Positions 1 to 11,631 of a stretch of 64,000 nucleotides of DNA are shown here, one piece after another. Origin of the DNA: Linanthus parryae (Eukaryota; Streptophyta; Magnoliopsida; Ericales; Polemoniaceae); contig JALGPY010000001.1 in assembly GCA_023055425.1 (NCBI GenBank), forward strand, positions 30,369,001 to 30,433,000, written 5' to 3'. The translations under genes were made by a program, and so were the position numbers. Within the stretch, counting starts at the first letter, position 1, and every line of letters starts with the position of its first letter. The notes below the pieces were generated by a model that was given only the letters and a program-made list of their open reading frames with translations, was not told where the DNA came from and ran no database searches.

Positions 1-472
1 ATGGGCCTCACCTTTTTCTTAGATAATTTTTTTTGAAAGCATTATCTCATATAATTTGATTCCATTCACACGGTATAACAATAGGATTTACCAGTACAAA
101 TTACGAAGTGAAAACCCCTCAAAATTGTTACTGGACTGTTTTTACCTACGTTAACTTCCGCACATTTAATTTGTTTAAGACTGTTTCTAGGATAAAAAAT
201 GGCAATACCACAATGCCACATATCCAGCCAGTTTGAAAAGTTTGATAAACAATAGCACGAACTCTTATTCTTTTACCTTCTTTATGCGAAAGTTAAAGTG
301 ATGCCACATAATGTTTCATAAAATGCAAAGCTCAAGTAGAGAACCAACTTGTTAGAAAAATCAAGATGATAAGGTGCGATAGGGGAGGAGAGACAGTGAC
401 ATATTAGGATTCCTATGTGAGCAGAATGGTATAATTCACGAGACTACCGCTCCCTACACCCCTTAACAAAAT
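1..472. other. AT-rich DNA without recognised features
   Basis: I see no gene, repeat end or RNA feature in this stretch. The short open frames here are not supported by any motif. Confidence 0.5.
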
Positions 473-605
473 GGCATAGCCGAGTGGTAGCTCAAGTGGT
501 AGAGCGTTGGAAGCCCTTGCGTGAGGTCTCGAGTTCAAACCCAGATGACGACAAAAACAATTTCTCACAAAAAAAAACAAAAACAATTTCTCACAGAAAA
601 AAAAC
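473..605 (+). repeat. tRNA-derived SINE candidate
   Basis: The sequence has both internal RNA polymerase III promoter boxes of a tRNA: a box A-like TAGCTCAAGTGG at 488-499 and a box B-like GTTCAAACCC at 533-542, about 34 bases apart. It does not fold into a credible tRNA and is followed by an A-rich tail holding two copies of AAAAACAATTTCTCACA. That combination fits a tRNA-derived short interspersed element rather than a tRNA gene. Exact ends and target site duplications were not found. Confidence 0.55.
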
Positions 606-829
606 TTCATGAATGTAGGTATGAAGTTACTTTTGGAACATGCTTTTTGATTATATCTACAAAATGGGTTTTATTTAACATTTCAATTCTCAAAAAGAAA
701 AATCAATAGCCATCTTTACGGAGGAGATACATATAATATGATTTGTCGTTTTCACTTTCTCGCAGCAGGTTTAGTAAGCAAAAAGTTTCTTTTTGTAAGG
801 ACAGTAAACAAAAAATTGCTATCTCAATA

Positions 830-1278
830 TGTTAGCATTGGGTGCGCCCATGTGGGGTGCACAATGCAATTATCCTAAATTTATGGGTTTAGGTGAGACA
901 AACTCAAACCTTATGAGGTTATTAGCAAGGACATAAATCTTAGGGGATAATGTTGCAATTGGGTATAAGTCTGTCTATATAAGGTGACAACCTCCTCATT
1001 ACTTTATACACACTACTGTAGAGATCATGTGCTGATCATAATACAATAAATCCTAGACTCTCTTTGCTAACTAGCCTCCATTGGTGGAACTTGGTGTGGA
1101 TTAGAGCTTTCGTCTTAGTGATTCGAGCCAGACTGTGGGAGCAAGAATGACACGTGAAAGCAAGCATCCTACGATCATCCGCTGTGCATAGGAGCTAAGG
1201 AAGACAAGATAAACACATGAATCTTCCGCTATAATTCATGTTGTAGATCTGTATGTGATAGATCATGTTTGGCCTTCA
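830..1278 (+). repeat. Solo LTR, Copia-like, 449 bp
   Basis: It begins TGTTAGCATTGG and ends GGCCTTCA, and is flanked by a perfect 5-bp target site duplication CAATA (825-829 and 1279-1283). A TATA-box-like CTATATAAGG lies at 975-984, where an LTR promoter would be. No internal domain or second LTR is next to it, so it is read as a solo LTR left by LTR-LTR recombination. The Copia assignment rests only on size and on TGTTAG at the start, so it is less certain than the LTR call. Confidence 0.65.
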
Positions 1279-1283
1279 CAATA

Positions 1284-1646
1284 TTTATCACAACTTTGCA
1301 TAATATTTAGTAATATTTTATCTGAAAGTCACAATAACAGTTCCACAATCTTTATCACACAACAACTTCTGCATCAACAGAGCACTAGTAATAGCATAGG
1401 GAATTATTCAATTTTTTTGTGTAGTTAAAATAAAGAATTGCTATTTTATTTCATTTGTAGTGACAGGCGTCATGCAAATATAATTAATACATCTGTTTTA
1501 GATTTCTTTAATACATTCATGTCATTACTAAAAGAAATAGATTCACATTAGATTTGAGTTCCAAGCTTCAACTAATAGATTGTTTAGGTGATTTTCACTT
1601 ATACCCTCTAGGATTGGGATAATCTTTATATTTCTCTTGATTTGAA

Positions 1647-1650
<4 letters not shown>
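1284..1650. other. Unassigned AT-rich interval
   Basis: No gene or mobile-element end was recognised between the solo LTR and the T-run. Confidence 0.4.
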
Positions 1651-1677
<27 letters not shown>

Positions 1678-1735
1678 GGTATCCCCACCGGTTCCGGGGC
1701 TTGCGCCTTTTGTGACTATCAAACTCTTGTCACTT
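1651..1735 (-). repeat. Retroposon 3' end fragment with poly(A) on the minus strand
   Basis: A run of 27 T (1651-1677) is followed at once by GGTATCCCCACCGGTTCC and a short GC-rich stretch. Read on the minus strand this is a GC-rich segment ending in a long poly(A), the layout of a SINE or LINE 3' end. The upstream part is too decayed to give a family, and no target duplication was found. Confidence 0.3.
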
Positions 1736-2678
1736 ACACCTTATATGTATTCACTCTGTTCTAAGTTTGTAACGTAATCCTTCAAATTTAATTTTAAGGA
1801 CAAAGAGGCTGAAAATGATCCAACTCTCATTTATATAAACCCTATCTCGAGTTAGTCACACATTTCACTTGTAATAATTGCATCATATTTCGAAAGTCAT
1901 ATGTAACTTGCGATACAGTCCAAAACAGTTGCACATGTTAAGAATACATATTAGATGTGAATTGGCCTTTGCAACATTTGTAAGGAAAAAATTGTCCGAA
2001 AGTCCAAATTTGATAAATTACCTACCAAGTACCGACTAACAGAGTGAGTTTAAGTGACACAGATTTGTTAGTCACGAGGGGTATATGTGCATTTTTTAAA
2101 CTAAGAGGAATATAAGGGAAGATCATTCTAAATTGAAGGGTGCAAAGGAAATTTACCGAATTTGTTTTGTTTCGAAATGTAAGAATCTTCCTTTGCCGGA
2201 AAGAGTGGGTTGGTGGCCAGCATTATTCTTTCTTCTTCCAGAAACGTGAAGAATGCCAGCTTCATCATGAGTCGTGGCTTATGAGCGGCTTTTGGATTAT
2301 TACTAGTTCTAGTTTTTTGCAAGTTGCGTAAATTAATATATGGGCTTTTCTAGATTTGTAGGTTTGTAAAATGAGCATTTTAATGTAAGGATTTTTCTCA
2401 AAAAAGAAATGGATGGTCACGTTGTCAACGAAATATTAATAATAAAATGGAATAGTCGCCCAAATTTGTTGAATATCGATTTTTCCAATTACGGGTCCAA
2501 GTACAAAACACAAAAGACCAAAAGGAATTCGGTGCATGCGGCTGTAAACAATCTTTTTCCACACACATTGCATATTTGCAAGTTGGAAACCCTTTTGTCC
2601 GATCGATTTCGGCACGTAGTGGCCATTCTCACTTCTTTTGTTTTGCGATTCGTTACTATTAATTTAACTAGTGATTTT
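1736..2678. other. Unassigned interval
   Basis: AT-rich DNA with several overlapping short open frames on both strands, none with a recognisable domain. No repeat termini were recognised. Confidence 0.4.
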
Positions 2679-3058
2679 TGTTAGAAAATTAGATGGGGCG
2701 TCCATGGGACTCCTCTATAATTAACCCAAATCTCAAGGGATATGTTGCAATTGACTGGAAGTATGCTTACAAATATAGACTGCTCCACACAAATTTGAGA
2801 GACTAAAAAAACATACGTATGAACTCTATTTCCGTATCTCACATTCATTTAAAGGCGATACATACTGTGAAACATGGTTTTCGGCCAAGAGGCGCACAGA
2901 TTGCTAGGACGCCAGGAACATGAATACAAGCTCAACAAGATTCGGAAGTCGTTTGCGGACGATCACGCTACGAGAGGTAAACGTTAAATACTGCCGCTAT
3001 ATTAATCGTACCAGGGTTTACCTCCAGAATGATCCTTCATTGGTATAAGAGCCATCGC
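2679..3058 (+). repeat. Copia LTR with adjoining primer-binding site (5' end of a truncated element)
   Basis: The LTR-like unit runs from TGTTAGAAAATT (2679) to CCTTCA (3039) and is followed directly by TTGGTATAAGAGCC, one change from the usual TGGTATCAGAGCC initiator-Met PBS of Copia elements. It is therefore the left end of an element whose coding part is gone. A clearly related copy lies at 62590-62944 on the same strand, sharing blocks such as TATAGACTGCTCCACACAAA and GATAAACGTTAAAT-type segments. Confidence 0.6.
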
Positions 3059-3299
3059 TTCGTATTTCGTGCCTCGTAACCCAAAACTCGTTCCCGTACT
3101 GTATGGATCGTTTTTGTGCCAAACGTTTATGTGTGCGAATTGCATACCATCACTTAAATTTTTTCACAAGGATTCCAGAAACATATTACTCGAGTATTTT
3201 GGATTTACAGAGAAATGTTATCACAGATTCAAGTTTCTGCGCATAGCACGACTGTACTGATTAGATATGTAGAAAAAAATTATTTTCCCAAACATGTTA

Positions 3300-3690
3300 G
3301 AATTAATTTTTGAACACATAATCGGGATCAAGAGGACGAGACAAGTCTGTCGATAAAAGAACACTGGAAACAAAGCACGGGAAGGCAGCGGTGGAGCTCA
3401 CGCGCCAGCCGCCGCTGCCACCAAGCGCAGCCACACGCCAGACGCGCCATGCTGACGTCAGCTCCGTGTAGGCCTTGGGCGATGATGTGGCGATGCCATG
3501 GCAGATAACGTTGTAGGCTGTCGTGGTTTGCACAGTCAACCTAGAGGCTGGGGTGGCAGCACACGTGGTGCCGACTGGACAACCACGTGGGCATCCGAGT
3601 AGCAACCCGCTGACGTGACCCGGCTCCCTAGACAGTGCGTGACAGAGCAAGACTGTCCAACGCACGACAGCGCGTGTCGTAGCCTCCAGT
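3300..3690. other. GC-rich patch with clustered ACGT-core motifs
   Basis: This stretch is much richer in G+C than its surroundings. It contains the perfect palindrome GCTGACGTCAGC (3451-3462), two CACGTG G-box cores (3562-3567 and within 3583-3590) and TGACGTGAC (3611-3619). A 120-codon minus-strand open frame covers most of it (3303-3665) but shows no domain, and its composition suggests chance. It could be an old promoter fragment or part of an unrecognised transposon. Confidence 0.3.
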
Positions 3691-5109
3691 AACTTTTTTG
3701 TCCGGATTTTTTTCTATTGGCTTGCCATTTAATTTCTTATTTTATGGTAATTTATCATATTTTTTTGGAAAACCAGGAAATTTTCAGCTACTTATAGTTT
3801 AATTAATTGGTAATTAATACACTTCTCGAGGTAGGTAGGAGACCTCAAACACACTGTTTTTGAACCTAAACTTTTTTTTGGAGACTTAGGCTTAAATATT
3901 CTACTATATGGCATATGATGTGTTGTTTTAAGATGATTTTAGAATTATTTGATTATTTATCATAATTAGATAATTGTTTATTTATTTTCCGAATGTTACA
4001 GGAAATTCCAAAAAAAAATCAGAATGTTCAATATTCTGTTTTGGATGATGTGTTTACATATATTGTCCATTGTTTGTTTTCTATTTCAATAAAGTTTTGT
4101 AAATTCTATGATGTAAATACGTCCCGCGTGTCGTGCCTCTCTTATCCTCTATTGTCTTCAAGGACTTCACGACGAGTGTTCTCAAGATAAGAGGATGCAA
4201 GGAGATGAATTCAAAGAGTTTCACAAGACGTATTCTCGTTGATGAGAATACAAAATTAGAGACCACATTCATGCATATTTTTTATGCTCGTGTATGCCTG
4301 CTGTAAATACCTTGTAAGTGTGTGATTTAATATCTGTGAATATCTCGTATAACCTCGCATGCTAAGGAACTAAAACGAAAGTATATCACATTAGAGATAT
4401 GATTAAAATTGATAAGGAAACATAATGGACGAGATTTGATTCCTAAAACATCCACTAGGTTTTTGTTTAGTCCTTATGTGACACTGTTAAGTTTTAATCA
4501 GTCGCTCATGTTAAGGAGAAAAATAAAATGCTAGTCATAAGATCTTAGTAGTGTCTCATATTAATCAATCGTGTTTAAATAAAAACGGTTAAGTATAAAT
4601 GGTGACAACAACAACAACGTAAAGTATCGTCATACTATGTGCCATTCGTTGGGCGTAGCTTGTGAAACCACCTACAAACAGCCAAACAAGTGATTCCCTG
4701 ATCACGCCTTAACTATGACTAATGACTCATATCATATTAATGATCACTTGGCGATAGCGTCTGAGAGTCGTGTCTTTTATGAGGGAGTTACAGGTCGCAA
4801 GACACAAGTTGTCCGACTAGCAGTAAAAATATTCTTATGTTGTGACCTCTGCCACGTTCGTGGATGCCATGAAGACGTATATGACACATTTTATGAGTGT
4901 CAAGATGTCAAAATCGCATGGTATTAGGATCTAAGCAACTAGAGATTGCTAAGAATACTAGTAAAGCATACTTATGAAGTTTAAGCGATTATAGATTGTT
5001 AAGGTTGGTAGTGAAGTATCACTGGTAGATGAAGCCTCTAGCCTGGTGTTGAGTCAGTGAGTCACAGGGAAGAGAAAGGATAAGGGTGGGTAGAGGTTAT
5101 GGCGGTTTA
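3691..5109. other. Unassigned interval left of element A
   Basis: AT-rich sequence with no recognisable gene. It may be old transposon debris, but I could not match it to a domain. Element A has inserted at its right end. Confidence 0.4.
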
Positions 5110-5114
5110 GGACC

Positions 5115-6757
5115 TGACACGATTTCTTACGTGTATACGCAAGTGCACGGTCGAAGTAATAAAGATGAGTATTAAGCTCAGGTTGTCGAACCCACAGGGA
5201 CAGATAATAGGTTTATTGTTAATTAGAGATTAAATCTAAAGAGTGTAATTGAAATAACAGTAAGAAAGTTGTTGATTTGAGAAGTTGTCACCCCCAATCA
5301 AGTGACTCTATTAAACTAACTAGAATACTATATTCTTTTTGTATTTTCCGAATTAAACAAGGTTTGATTAAATAAGAAGAAAGACTAGGCGGTCTATGGA
5401 TCACCTAGGGCAGTAGACAATTCTGGATATTGCTATGAAACATGTAATATTGAATATGCTCTTGATCACGTTTAACTACTTACAATCTCCTCTCAGTCTC
5501 ATGTAAGCCTATGCTAAGTTCAATAGTCATCATCTGTCGATCCATAAACTACATCACCTAACAAGCACAAAGAATAATCCTACGTTTTGATCCAAATCCT
5601 AACATTTCACCTTTCGGTCCATCATGATACGGGGTTGCTAGCAATCCTAGATTCATAAGCTAATCAATCTTCACCTCTCAGTCCATCGATCTTTCACCAA
5701 GTAGATACCCTAGTTCATGACGCTAAGGTAGCATAAAATTAAGAACAAGATTACTAGAAGAAGCAAATTCACTATTACTTTAAGCTAAGATAACACGATA
5801 TGGATCAAAGACATCTCTATTCATCATTCATATCCTACCTAAAACGTGTCAATAGTTTTAGGTCAACAATACATCAATAGAGAAGAAAAGTAATCAATAA
5901 CGTGAATCCATAAGCGTGAATCAAACAAACAAATCCGGAACGGTGTCTAACAAAACCCTAGGATCTCCATAGAGCCTAGCCAAGAAAACTACTCAAATAT
6001 GCTGAAAATAATAGCTAACAAGTTCATTGTATTGAGAAACGATAGAAAAGATAGGAGGGATAGTCAAACTCGTGACGAAATTCGCGTTCCGGCGATTCCG
6101 GCGTCGTTCTCCATGATCCTCGTCTCTCCTAGCCTTCCTCCCTCTTCCCTACCAGCCTCCCGTCTGTTCTTAGGTCTAAGAATGCGTTCCCCAAGGCCTG
6201 GGCACGCTTTTTAATGAAATATGGCCGAAATTACACTTCAGCCCCTCCAGTTTGTAATTCCCGGACAGAATTAGTTGCTGATCTTGCGCGGGCTGTATCT
6301 CCCTCATACGGACTCGTCTTCAGGCCTACCATACATCGTTGGAAAGCTACGGATGTCTACTTTCCAATGCCGCAGGCCTTGCTCCAAAATTATTTGTAGA
6401 TTTTCCTGGGCATCGAAAAGAGTGCAGGCTGGTCCTGTGTGACTTTTCCAACTTTGCTTCGTTTGTGCTCTCCTTTTCTCCTCTTCATCTAGCTCCATTC
6501 CAAGCATATCCAAGCATCTCATAAGCTCCATTGCACCTATTTTACCTGATATACACAAAACTAAACAACCCGTGCAATTATCATAGCAAATATGAGAGAA
6601 AACATGCACAAACAAGCTAGAAACACAACTTTTCACTCTTAGGCTTAGAGATAGTCAAATTCACATATTTGTGCAAATATAACATATAAATCATGTGAAA
6701 TAAGCCTATTACAAGTAATTTGAAAGTATATTAATAACTCCTAAAAGAGAGTTATCA
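5115..6757 (-). repeat. Element A 3' LTR
   Basis: It runs from TGACACGATTTCTTACG to AGAGTTATCA, which on the element's own strand gives the TG...CA ends. It lies next to the polypurine tract, so it is the 3' LTR. It differs from the 5' LTR at 11771-13413 by about twelve single-base changes and no length change. Confidence 0.92.
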
Positions 6758-6772
6758 AATACCCCCACACTT
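6758..6772 (-). promoter_or_regulatory. Polypurine tract of element A
   Basis: On the minus strand this reads AAGTGTGGGGGTATT and abuts the 3' LTR start TGATAACTC. The same tract precedes the 3' LTR of element B. It is the expected plus-strand primer site for reverse transcription. Confidence 0.85.
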
Positions 6773-9111
6773 ACCTTTTGCTCGTCCCGAGTTAAACCAC
6801 TATTTACTAGCCGACTCAATAACGACACAAGAGTCGACAATGCAACAATATGATGCAAATGCAAAATACAACTCGATCCTACACAAACACATATATACAC
6901 AAAACACACTTTTTATCTTTTTGGTTGAGATCGGGCAATCTCCATTGGCTTAAATCGATTATCATGAAGTGATGAGAATCCTAGGAACAAAGCATGAGTT
7001 GAAACTAAACTCGCCAACGAGACTCTCCCCTAGTTAGTATAGAAAGCCTAACTTTACTAAGTACAAGAGTACGCTACCTCTTCGCGTGCGCCACGAAATA
7101 AGAGACTACGCTAGGCAAAGCCACATCCAAGGTCCGAGCTCCTAATCCGCTAACGGTTTTCACATGATGAGGCTTAGGGACATATAGATAATCTCATCGA
7201 AGTCAAGTCCTAAGCGTCACATTCTCACATCAAATCCCACATCTCACACACCCTCACCACGATGATAGGAACCACAACCCAAAGCTCACCACCTCCGGCC
7301 CTCAATTCCCTCAAACCCCGGTACACTAGTGATCTCCGTGGCCATCGTCGTTCGTCGTGCTTGAAACGTGAACCGTCGTCGTCAAAATAGCTCCACCACT
7401 CGTTCTCATTCAAATTCAACTCAACACTTTAGTTCATCTCTCCTTTTATTTTTCTCTCTTTTTTTTTCAATTTATGTTTTTTTTTTCTTTTTTTTTTTAT
7501 TATTACAATTCTCTCAAATTACCATCACAATCCAACAACAATATCCGAGTGGTCTTCAAATAATAATCAAATATGCTAGGAGAAGGAAACACGTAAATCG
7601 ATGAATGAATATCATATAAAAATATCATCTCCTCCTAACTCAATCAAAGTCCATGTCAAGTCCAAACCGCAAAATCAATGAAGTAAATGTGTGGGAGTGG
7701 AGTCGTCGCAAGCTCACACTCAATGTCCGGAGTTAAAAGTCGACACCCCCACACTCGAATGTCACCATATCCCCTCTCAAGTAGTCCCGAAGATGAATGT
7801 ATCTCGTGCCTAATCCAACCGATCCTCCTACACCAAAGTAACCGAAACCGGTACCTAGCACGATCCACCAATTAAGTTCACCCAACCCAATTCCGTGCGT
7901 ATTAGATTCACGCACTCACGGCTCTCCACAACTGTGTCCATGATGTAATGGCATGGAACACCGCCACACCGAAGTGCGCAAGCCTACTCACTCACCCTCG
8001 CATCCCCTCGTAGATAATCAATGAAGTGCAAGCGAGACGTAGAACTCAACGAAATGTATAATCACTCCCTCATCGAACCCCCTCAACTACACAACCCCCT
8101 CGTGACGCACTAAAGTGGTGATTCTAATCTATTTGTGATGAAGGCCGAGAATCGTCACCCTAGGTCCGAAGGCTAGCAAAGAATCCAAGGTTCAAATTGG
8201 GGCGTCTAATGGTCCCACAAGGCGAGTTCTAAAAGCAGTGAGTGCTCTAATACACAACCTCGCACAGCTATTTCGTGTGCCACTACGAGGGGGGTTGGCG
8301 ACTACCTAAGACGTACACATGGATGTTCGGCTTGTTTAGCTCACACCTAGCTCAGCTCTTGTAAGAAAATAGGCACACACTTTGAGTTTGAAAATCACAT
8401 GAGTGTTAGAAATAGGTAGACACTCCCGTAAAGAAAGTCTCTCTATACCTACTAGGGGGGACTCACGTCGTCACTCTCGGTCGCAAATCATGCTCTACGC
8501 CTAAAATCCTCACACTTCGCAATTTATCAAACTTTAGCCTCTTTCGATTGCCCTTTTCTCAAAATTTTCTCTTTTTATTTATTTATTTTTTTTTGGATTT
8601 TTCAATTTTTGATTATTTTGATTTTTTCATATAATTCATACACTACATGCAAGCCGACACGAACGAAACTACATAAAACAGTTGATAGGGTAGGTAGACT
8701 CAAATAAGAAAACGTGCAATATTAAATACAAACACAAACAAGTATATACACGACTAACAAATCACAATATGATATACTATCACAATATCAAGACACGGAC
8801 TACAAATACGACACTGACTCACTATACGACATTCTAATCTAAATGTAACTGGCGATGCAGACACGGACTGGGCTAGCAAATAGCTAAAAATCCCCCCACA
8901 CTTGAGCGCTTCGTTGTCCTCAACGAATTTAGAGATCAACCAAGAAGACTCGGCATTCAAATGCGAGGGGCAGTGATTCTACTCGGATTCAAAGTCACGG
9001 CACAAGAAGGTAGTTCAACAAATTTAGAGCTAAAACGAACTACGTGCACGTGACAAGTTGTGTGTACCGAAAATAAGCAAGTACTCAAGTAATTCCCTAG
9101 AATTCTAACAG
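6773..9111 (-). other. Element A 3' non-coding region
   Basis: No coding motif was seen. Two segments match the 3' region of element C. On the minus strand, about 8890-8940 carries the GAGGACAACGAAG and AAGTGTGGGGGG block seen in C near 49310-49345. About 8200-8290 carries GTGGCACACGAAA and AGAGCACTCACTGC, which match C near 49890-49950. A further tract reading GAGTGTGGGGGTGTCGA lies at about 7738-7756. T-rich runs occur at 7440-7500. Confidence 0.6.
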
Positions 9112-9438
9112 CTAATCCCATCGGCGACTCAGCACCGTGACCAAGTTGTCAAAATAAAATCCTAAAGCAAGTACGATGTGCCTAAACGGTAAGTAAAGAG
9201 GGAGAAAAGAATACTCACAACCGACACAAGGTCGGGGACGATATCCGATAGGTGATGGCTGAATTAGCAAGAGCAATCCCCAAGCAAACATTGTGCGCAC
9301 CAATGCAAGCTCCCTTGCGGTCGAGTGTGCGGAACACACCGGGGTAGATTGATCCCGTTGTTGCTGTAACAAGAAAGAATGAAGAATCCCCGAACTCATG
9401 ATGCGAGCTCCCGTAACGGTCGAGTGCGCAAGTAGCAC
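9112..9438 (-). CDS. Small open frame in element A, unknown
   Basis: This 108-codon frame has no recognisable domain. It spans two copies of a 48-bp direct repeat (9303-9350 and 9401-9451 on the plus strand), each containing CCGGTGTG and CTCGACCG on the minus strand. It has a hydrophobic stretch near residues 50-60 (MFAWGLLLLIQ). Its position corresponds to where element C carries an accessory ORF, but I see no similarity between the proteins. It may be non-coding. Confidence 0.2.
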   Translation of the reverse strand: MLLAHSTVTGARIMSSGILHSFLLQQQRDQSTPVCSAHSTARELALVRTMFAWGLLLLIQPSPIGYRPRPCVGCEYSFLPLYLPFRHIVLALGFYFDNLVTVLSRRWD

Positions 9439-10818
9439 ACCGGGGTCGATGTCTTCATCCGATTTTTTGAATTTTTTGTTTTTAATTCAGACTAATCCGT
9501 ATAGGCTGCTCCATGATTGCCATGATCACACCAGATAATTCGTAATTTCGTAATGAGAGTAACAAGACCACACTGATGCTTCACACCCTTAGTAATTTTC
9601 AGCAGTTTACTTGAACCATTTTTGTCTCAGCTTCTCATTTTTGCCATCACAATTTCATCAACCAAACACCAAAGTTATGAAACATCCCACGAAACAAGTT
9701 TTACTTCTCAAACAAACCCTCAATTGGAACTCTGTATGGAATAAAGCACTTCATCACTTTTTTTTTTCAATTCGATACACAGCGAGAGAGGGCAGAAGGG
9801 ATGTCTGCTTCTACATCAATCGTCGAAAGATGGTCAACTTCGAGAGAAGGAGTGGAATTTGGCGGTGAGTGGTCTGGTTAATGGGACTGTGAACAGAGGT
9901 TCAACAGAGGTGGTTCGTTGGTGGGTTTCGGGGTTTCAATCGAATCGGGGCTGCGCAGGTTAAAGTCGTGGGTAGCGATTTGTGTTGGAGATGGAGGTTG
10001 AAGCGAGGAGACATGAGCCGATGATTGTTGGTTGCAGGGATTTTCTGGGTGTAATACGAAGCAAGCCGCCGGCTTTAATGGATGCGGCGGCTGGGTCGGC
10101 GGTTAGGTACGATGGCAGCGGTGGCTGCAATTTCCTGATCGGTTTGGTAGTCACTGGATTGTGGCGGTGTCGGGTGAAGGATCAGTGGGCGGAGATGGAG
10201 GTCAGGGTGTGTATGGCGGTGGTTCAGGGAGGTGATAAAGATGGAGATCTGCGGTGGTTTGGTTGATTTAGGCCGGTTTCTATGGTGGGTTCGCCGATTG
10301 GGGAGCCAGAGAGATGATAAGAGGAAGATATGGAGGTCACGCCGCCGGATTTAATGGATGCCGGCGGCTGGGTTGCAGGGGTTGGGTTAAAAGCTCGGCA
10401 ACCGCCGGTTTTCATGGCGGATTGGACAGAGCTAGGATCGTAGGCGGTGATTGGAGCAGAGAGAGAGGCGTTGGTCGTGGGTTCGGCGGTGGAGGGCTAG
10501 TTTCTGGTCGAAGGTGGTGTTCTTGGCTGTTCGATTGGGTTGCAGTTGCAGGTTGCGGCTGCCATGGAGATTGATCGAAGGTCGGACTGTCAATTCGGTG
10601 TTTACACAGAAACTGCAAGGGGTGCTCAAAGCCAGGTTGCACGTTGGGGGAGGGGGGTGTAGTTTTCTATAGTCTGGTTATTTGCACATCCCTCCCCTGA
10701 TGCTCAAAAACAATAAACATGTTGTACTTACCAGACCTTGTGTGCCCTTTAACCATTCTGAGACTATATTCAGTACCCCTGCTGCTCGTAACGCCACCTT
10801 TTCTCTTTCAATTTCTTC
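9439..10818 (-). other. Element A middle region with C-rich leader-like block
   Basis: On the minus strand, roughly 10680-9850 is rich in C and in CCACC/CCGCC triplets, like a plant 5' untranslated leader. It is preceded by G-rich or C-rich runs near 10645-10665. A similar C-rich block lies in the 3' region of element C (about 46900-47210). The several overlapping open frames here on both strands are composition effects and are not annotated. Confidence 0.4.
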
Positions 10819-11631
10819 TCAATTGAGGACAAATAAACTCTCACAATGATCAAATCTCACAAATGATGAACAAGTGTTGCAAAAGCGATCGTTCTCCCGA
10901 AACTTTTTCTTCTTCTTCCAATCCATAACAATAGACATCATAACCAATTCACGAGCGTCAAGCCTCTCATGTCGTGTAAAAAGATTAATGTGATCTTTGA
11001 CCATATTCTCAATTTGCGATGTCTTCATTGACGTTTCAAGCGGCAACTCATAAAGTATGAACGCTCGAATATCTTCATCTAATTCACATGAAGCACCCAA
11101 ATCATCAACAAACTCTATTTCGGCGTCTTCTTCCTCTTCATTAAGCTCACATATGAGATGATCCATCAAGTTCACAACCGGATAATCAAGTTCATAAATA
11201 TTAATTCCTTGAAGAAGACTTTCAATCTCACCGAAAATAGCATTATGCTTCTCCTCCATACTTGATTCAAGCCATGAATCGATGTTTGGACATGTAGGGA
11301 TACACAATGGCTCATCATCTTCTTCTTTGAGAATCGGTATTGGAGCACATTTTTCATTAGACCGGAGACTGACACTCACATAAAAGTCTTCAAGTTTTGC
11401 TCCAAATTCTGCCACGTCCAACCCCGTTCTTATTGCACTCTGTTTCAATTCTTCGATTTCTTTATGCAGTGCTCCAAACAATTGCTGAAGCAAGTATTGG
11501 CGGCTATACATCATGCTTTTGTTGGCATAGTATTCCGCAATATCTCCTTCAGGGTAGAATCCATCCTCGCGATCAATCAGTTCCGCTAAACAGACAAAAC
11601 GTCCTTCGTTATTATCCCCCATGCGTAGCAA
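10819..11631 (-). CDS. Orphan ORF of element A (270 codons, function unknown)
   Basis: This is the only long frame in element A. It starts about 116 bases past the PBS, where Athila elements place gag. The first ATG gives MLRMGDNNEG; a second ATG three codons on (11622) is equally possible. The protein is acidic in its middle part, with an ELNEEEEDAEIEF run near residues 160-175, and has a lysine run (WKKKKKF) near residue 240. I see no zinc knuckle, no retrotransposon gag domain, no protease motif and no membrane segment. The sequence TTTGGTGTGCAG lies just upstream and resembles a 3' splice site. The frame is uninterrupted in a young element, which is weak evidence that it is or was recently functional. 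I do not recognise the family and assign no function. Confidence 0.55.
   Translation of the reverse strand: MLRMGDNNEGRFVCLAELIDREDGFYPEGDIAEYYANKSMMYSRQYLLQQLFGALHKEIEELKQSAIRTGLDVAEFGAKLEDFYVSVSLRSNEKCAPIPILKEEDDEPLCIPTCPNIDSWLESSMEEKHNAIFGEIESLLQGINIYELDYPVVNLMDHLICELNEEEEDAEIEFVDDLGASCELDEDIRAFILYELPLETSMKTSQIENMVKDHINLFTRHERLDARELVMMSIVMDWKKKKKFRENDRFCNTCSSFVRFDHCESLFVLN

Noticed and set aside
480..545. Functional tRNA gene
   Set aside because: Boxes A and B are present but the acceptor and anticodon stems do not pair and an A-rich tail follows; SINE is a better fit.
3303..3665. 120-codon minus-strand gene in the GC-rich patch
   Set aside because: No domain, and composition alone explains the absence of stops.
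9982..10672. Overlapping GC-rich open frames on both strands in element A
   Set aside because: They overlap each other in several frames and reflect C-rich composition; no domain and no consistent start.
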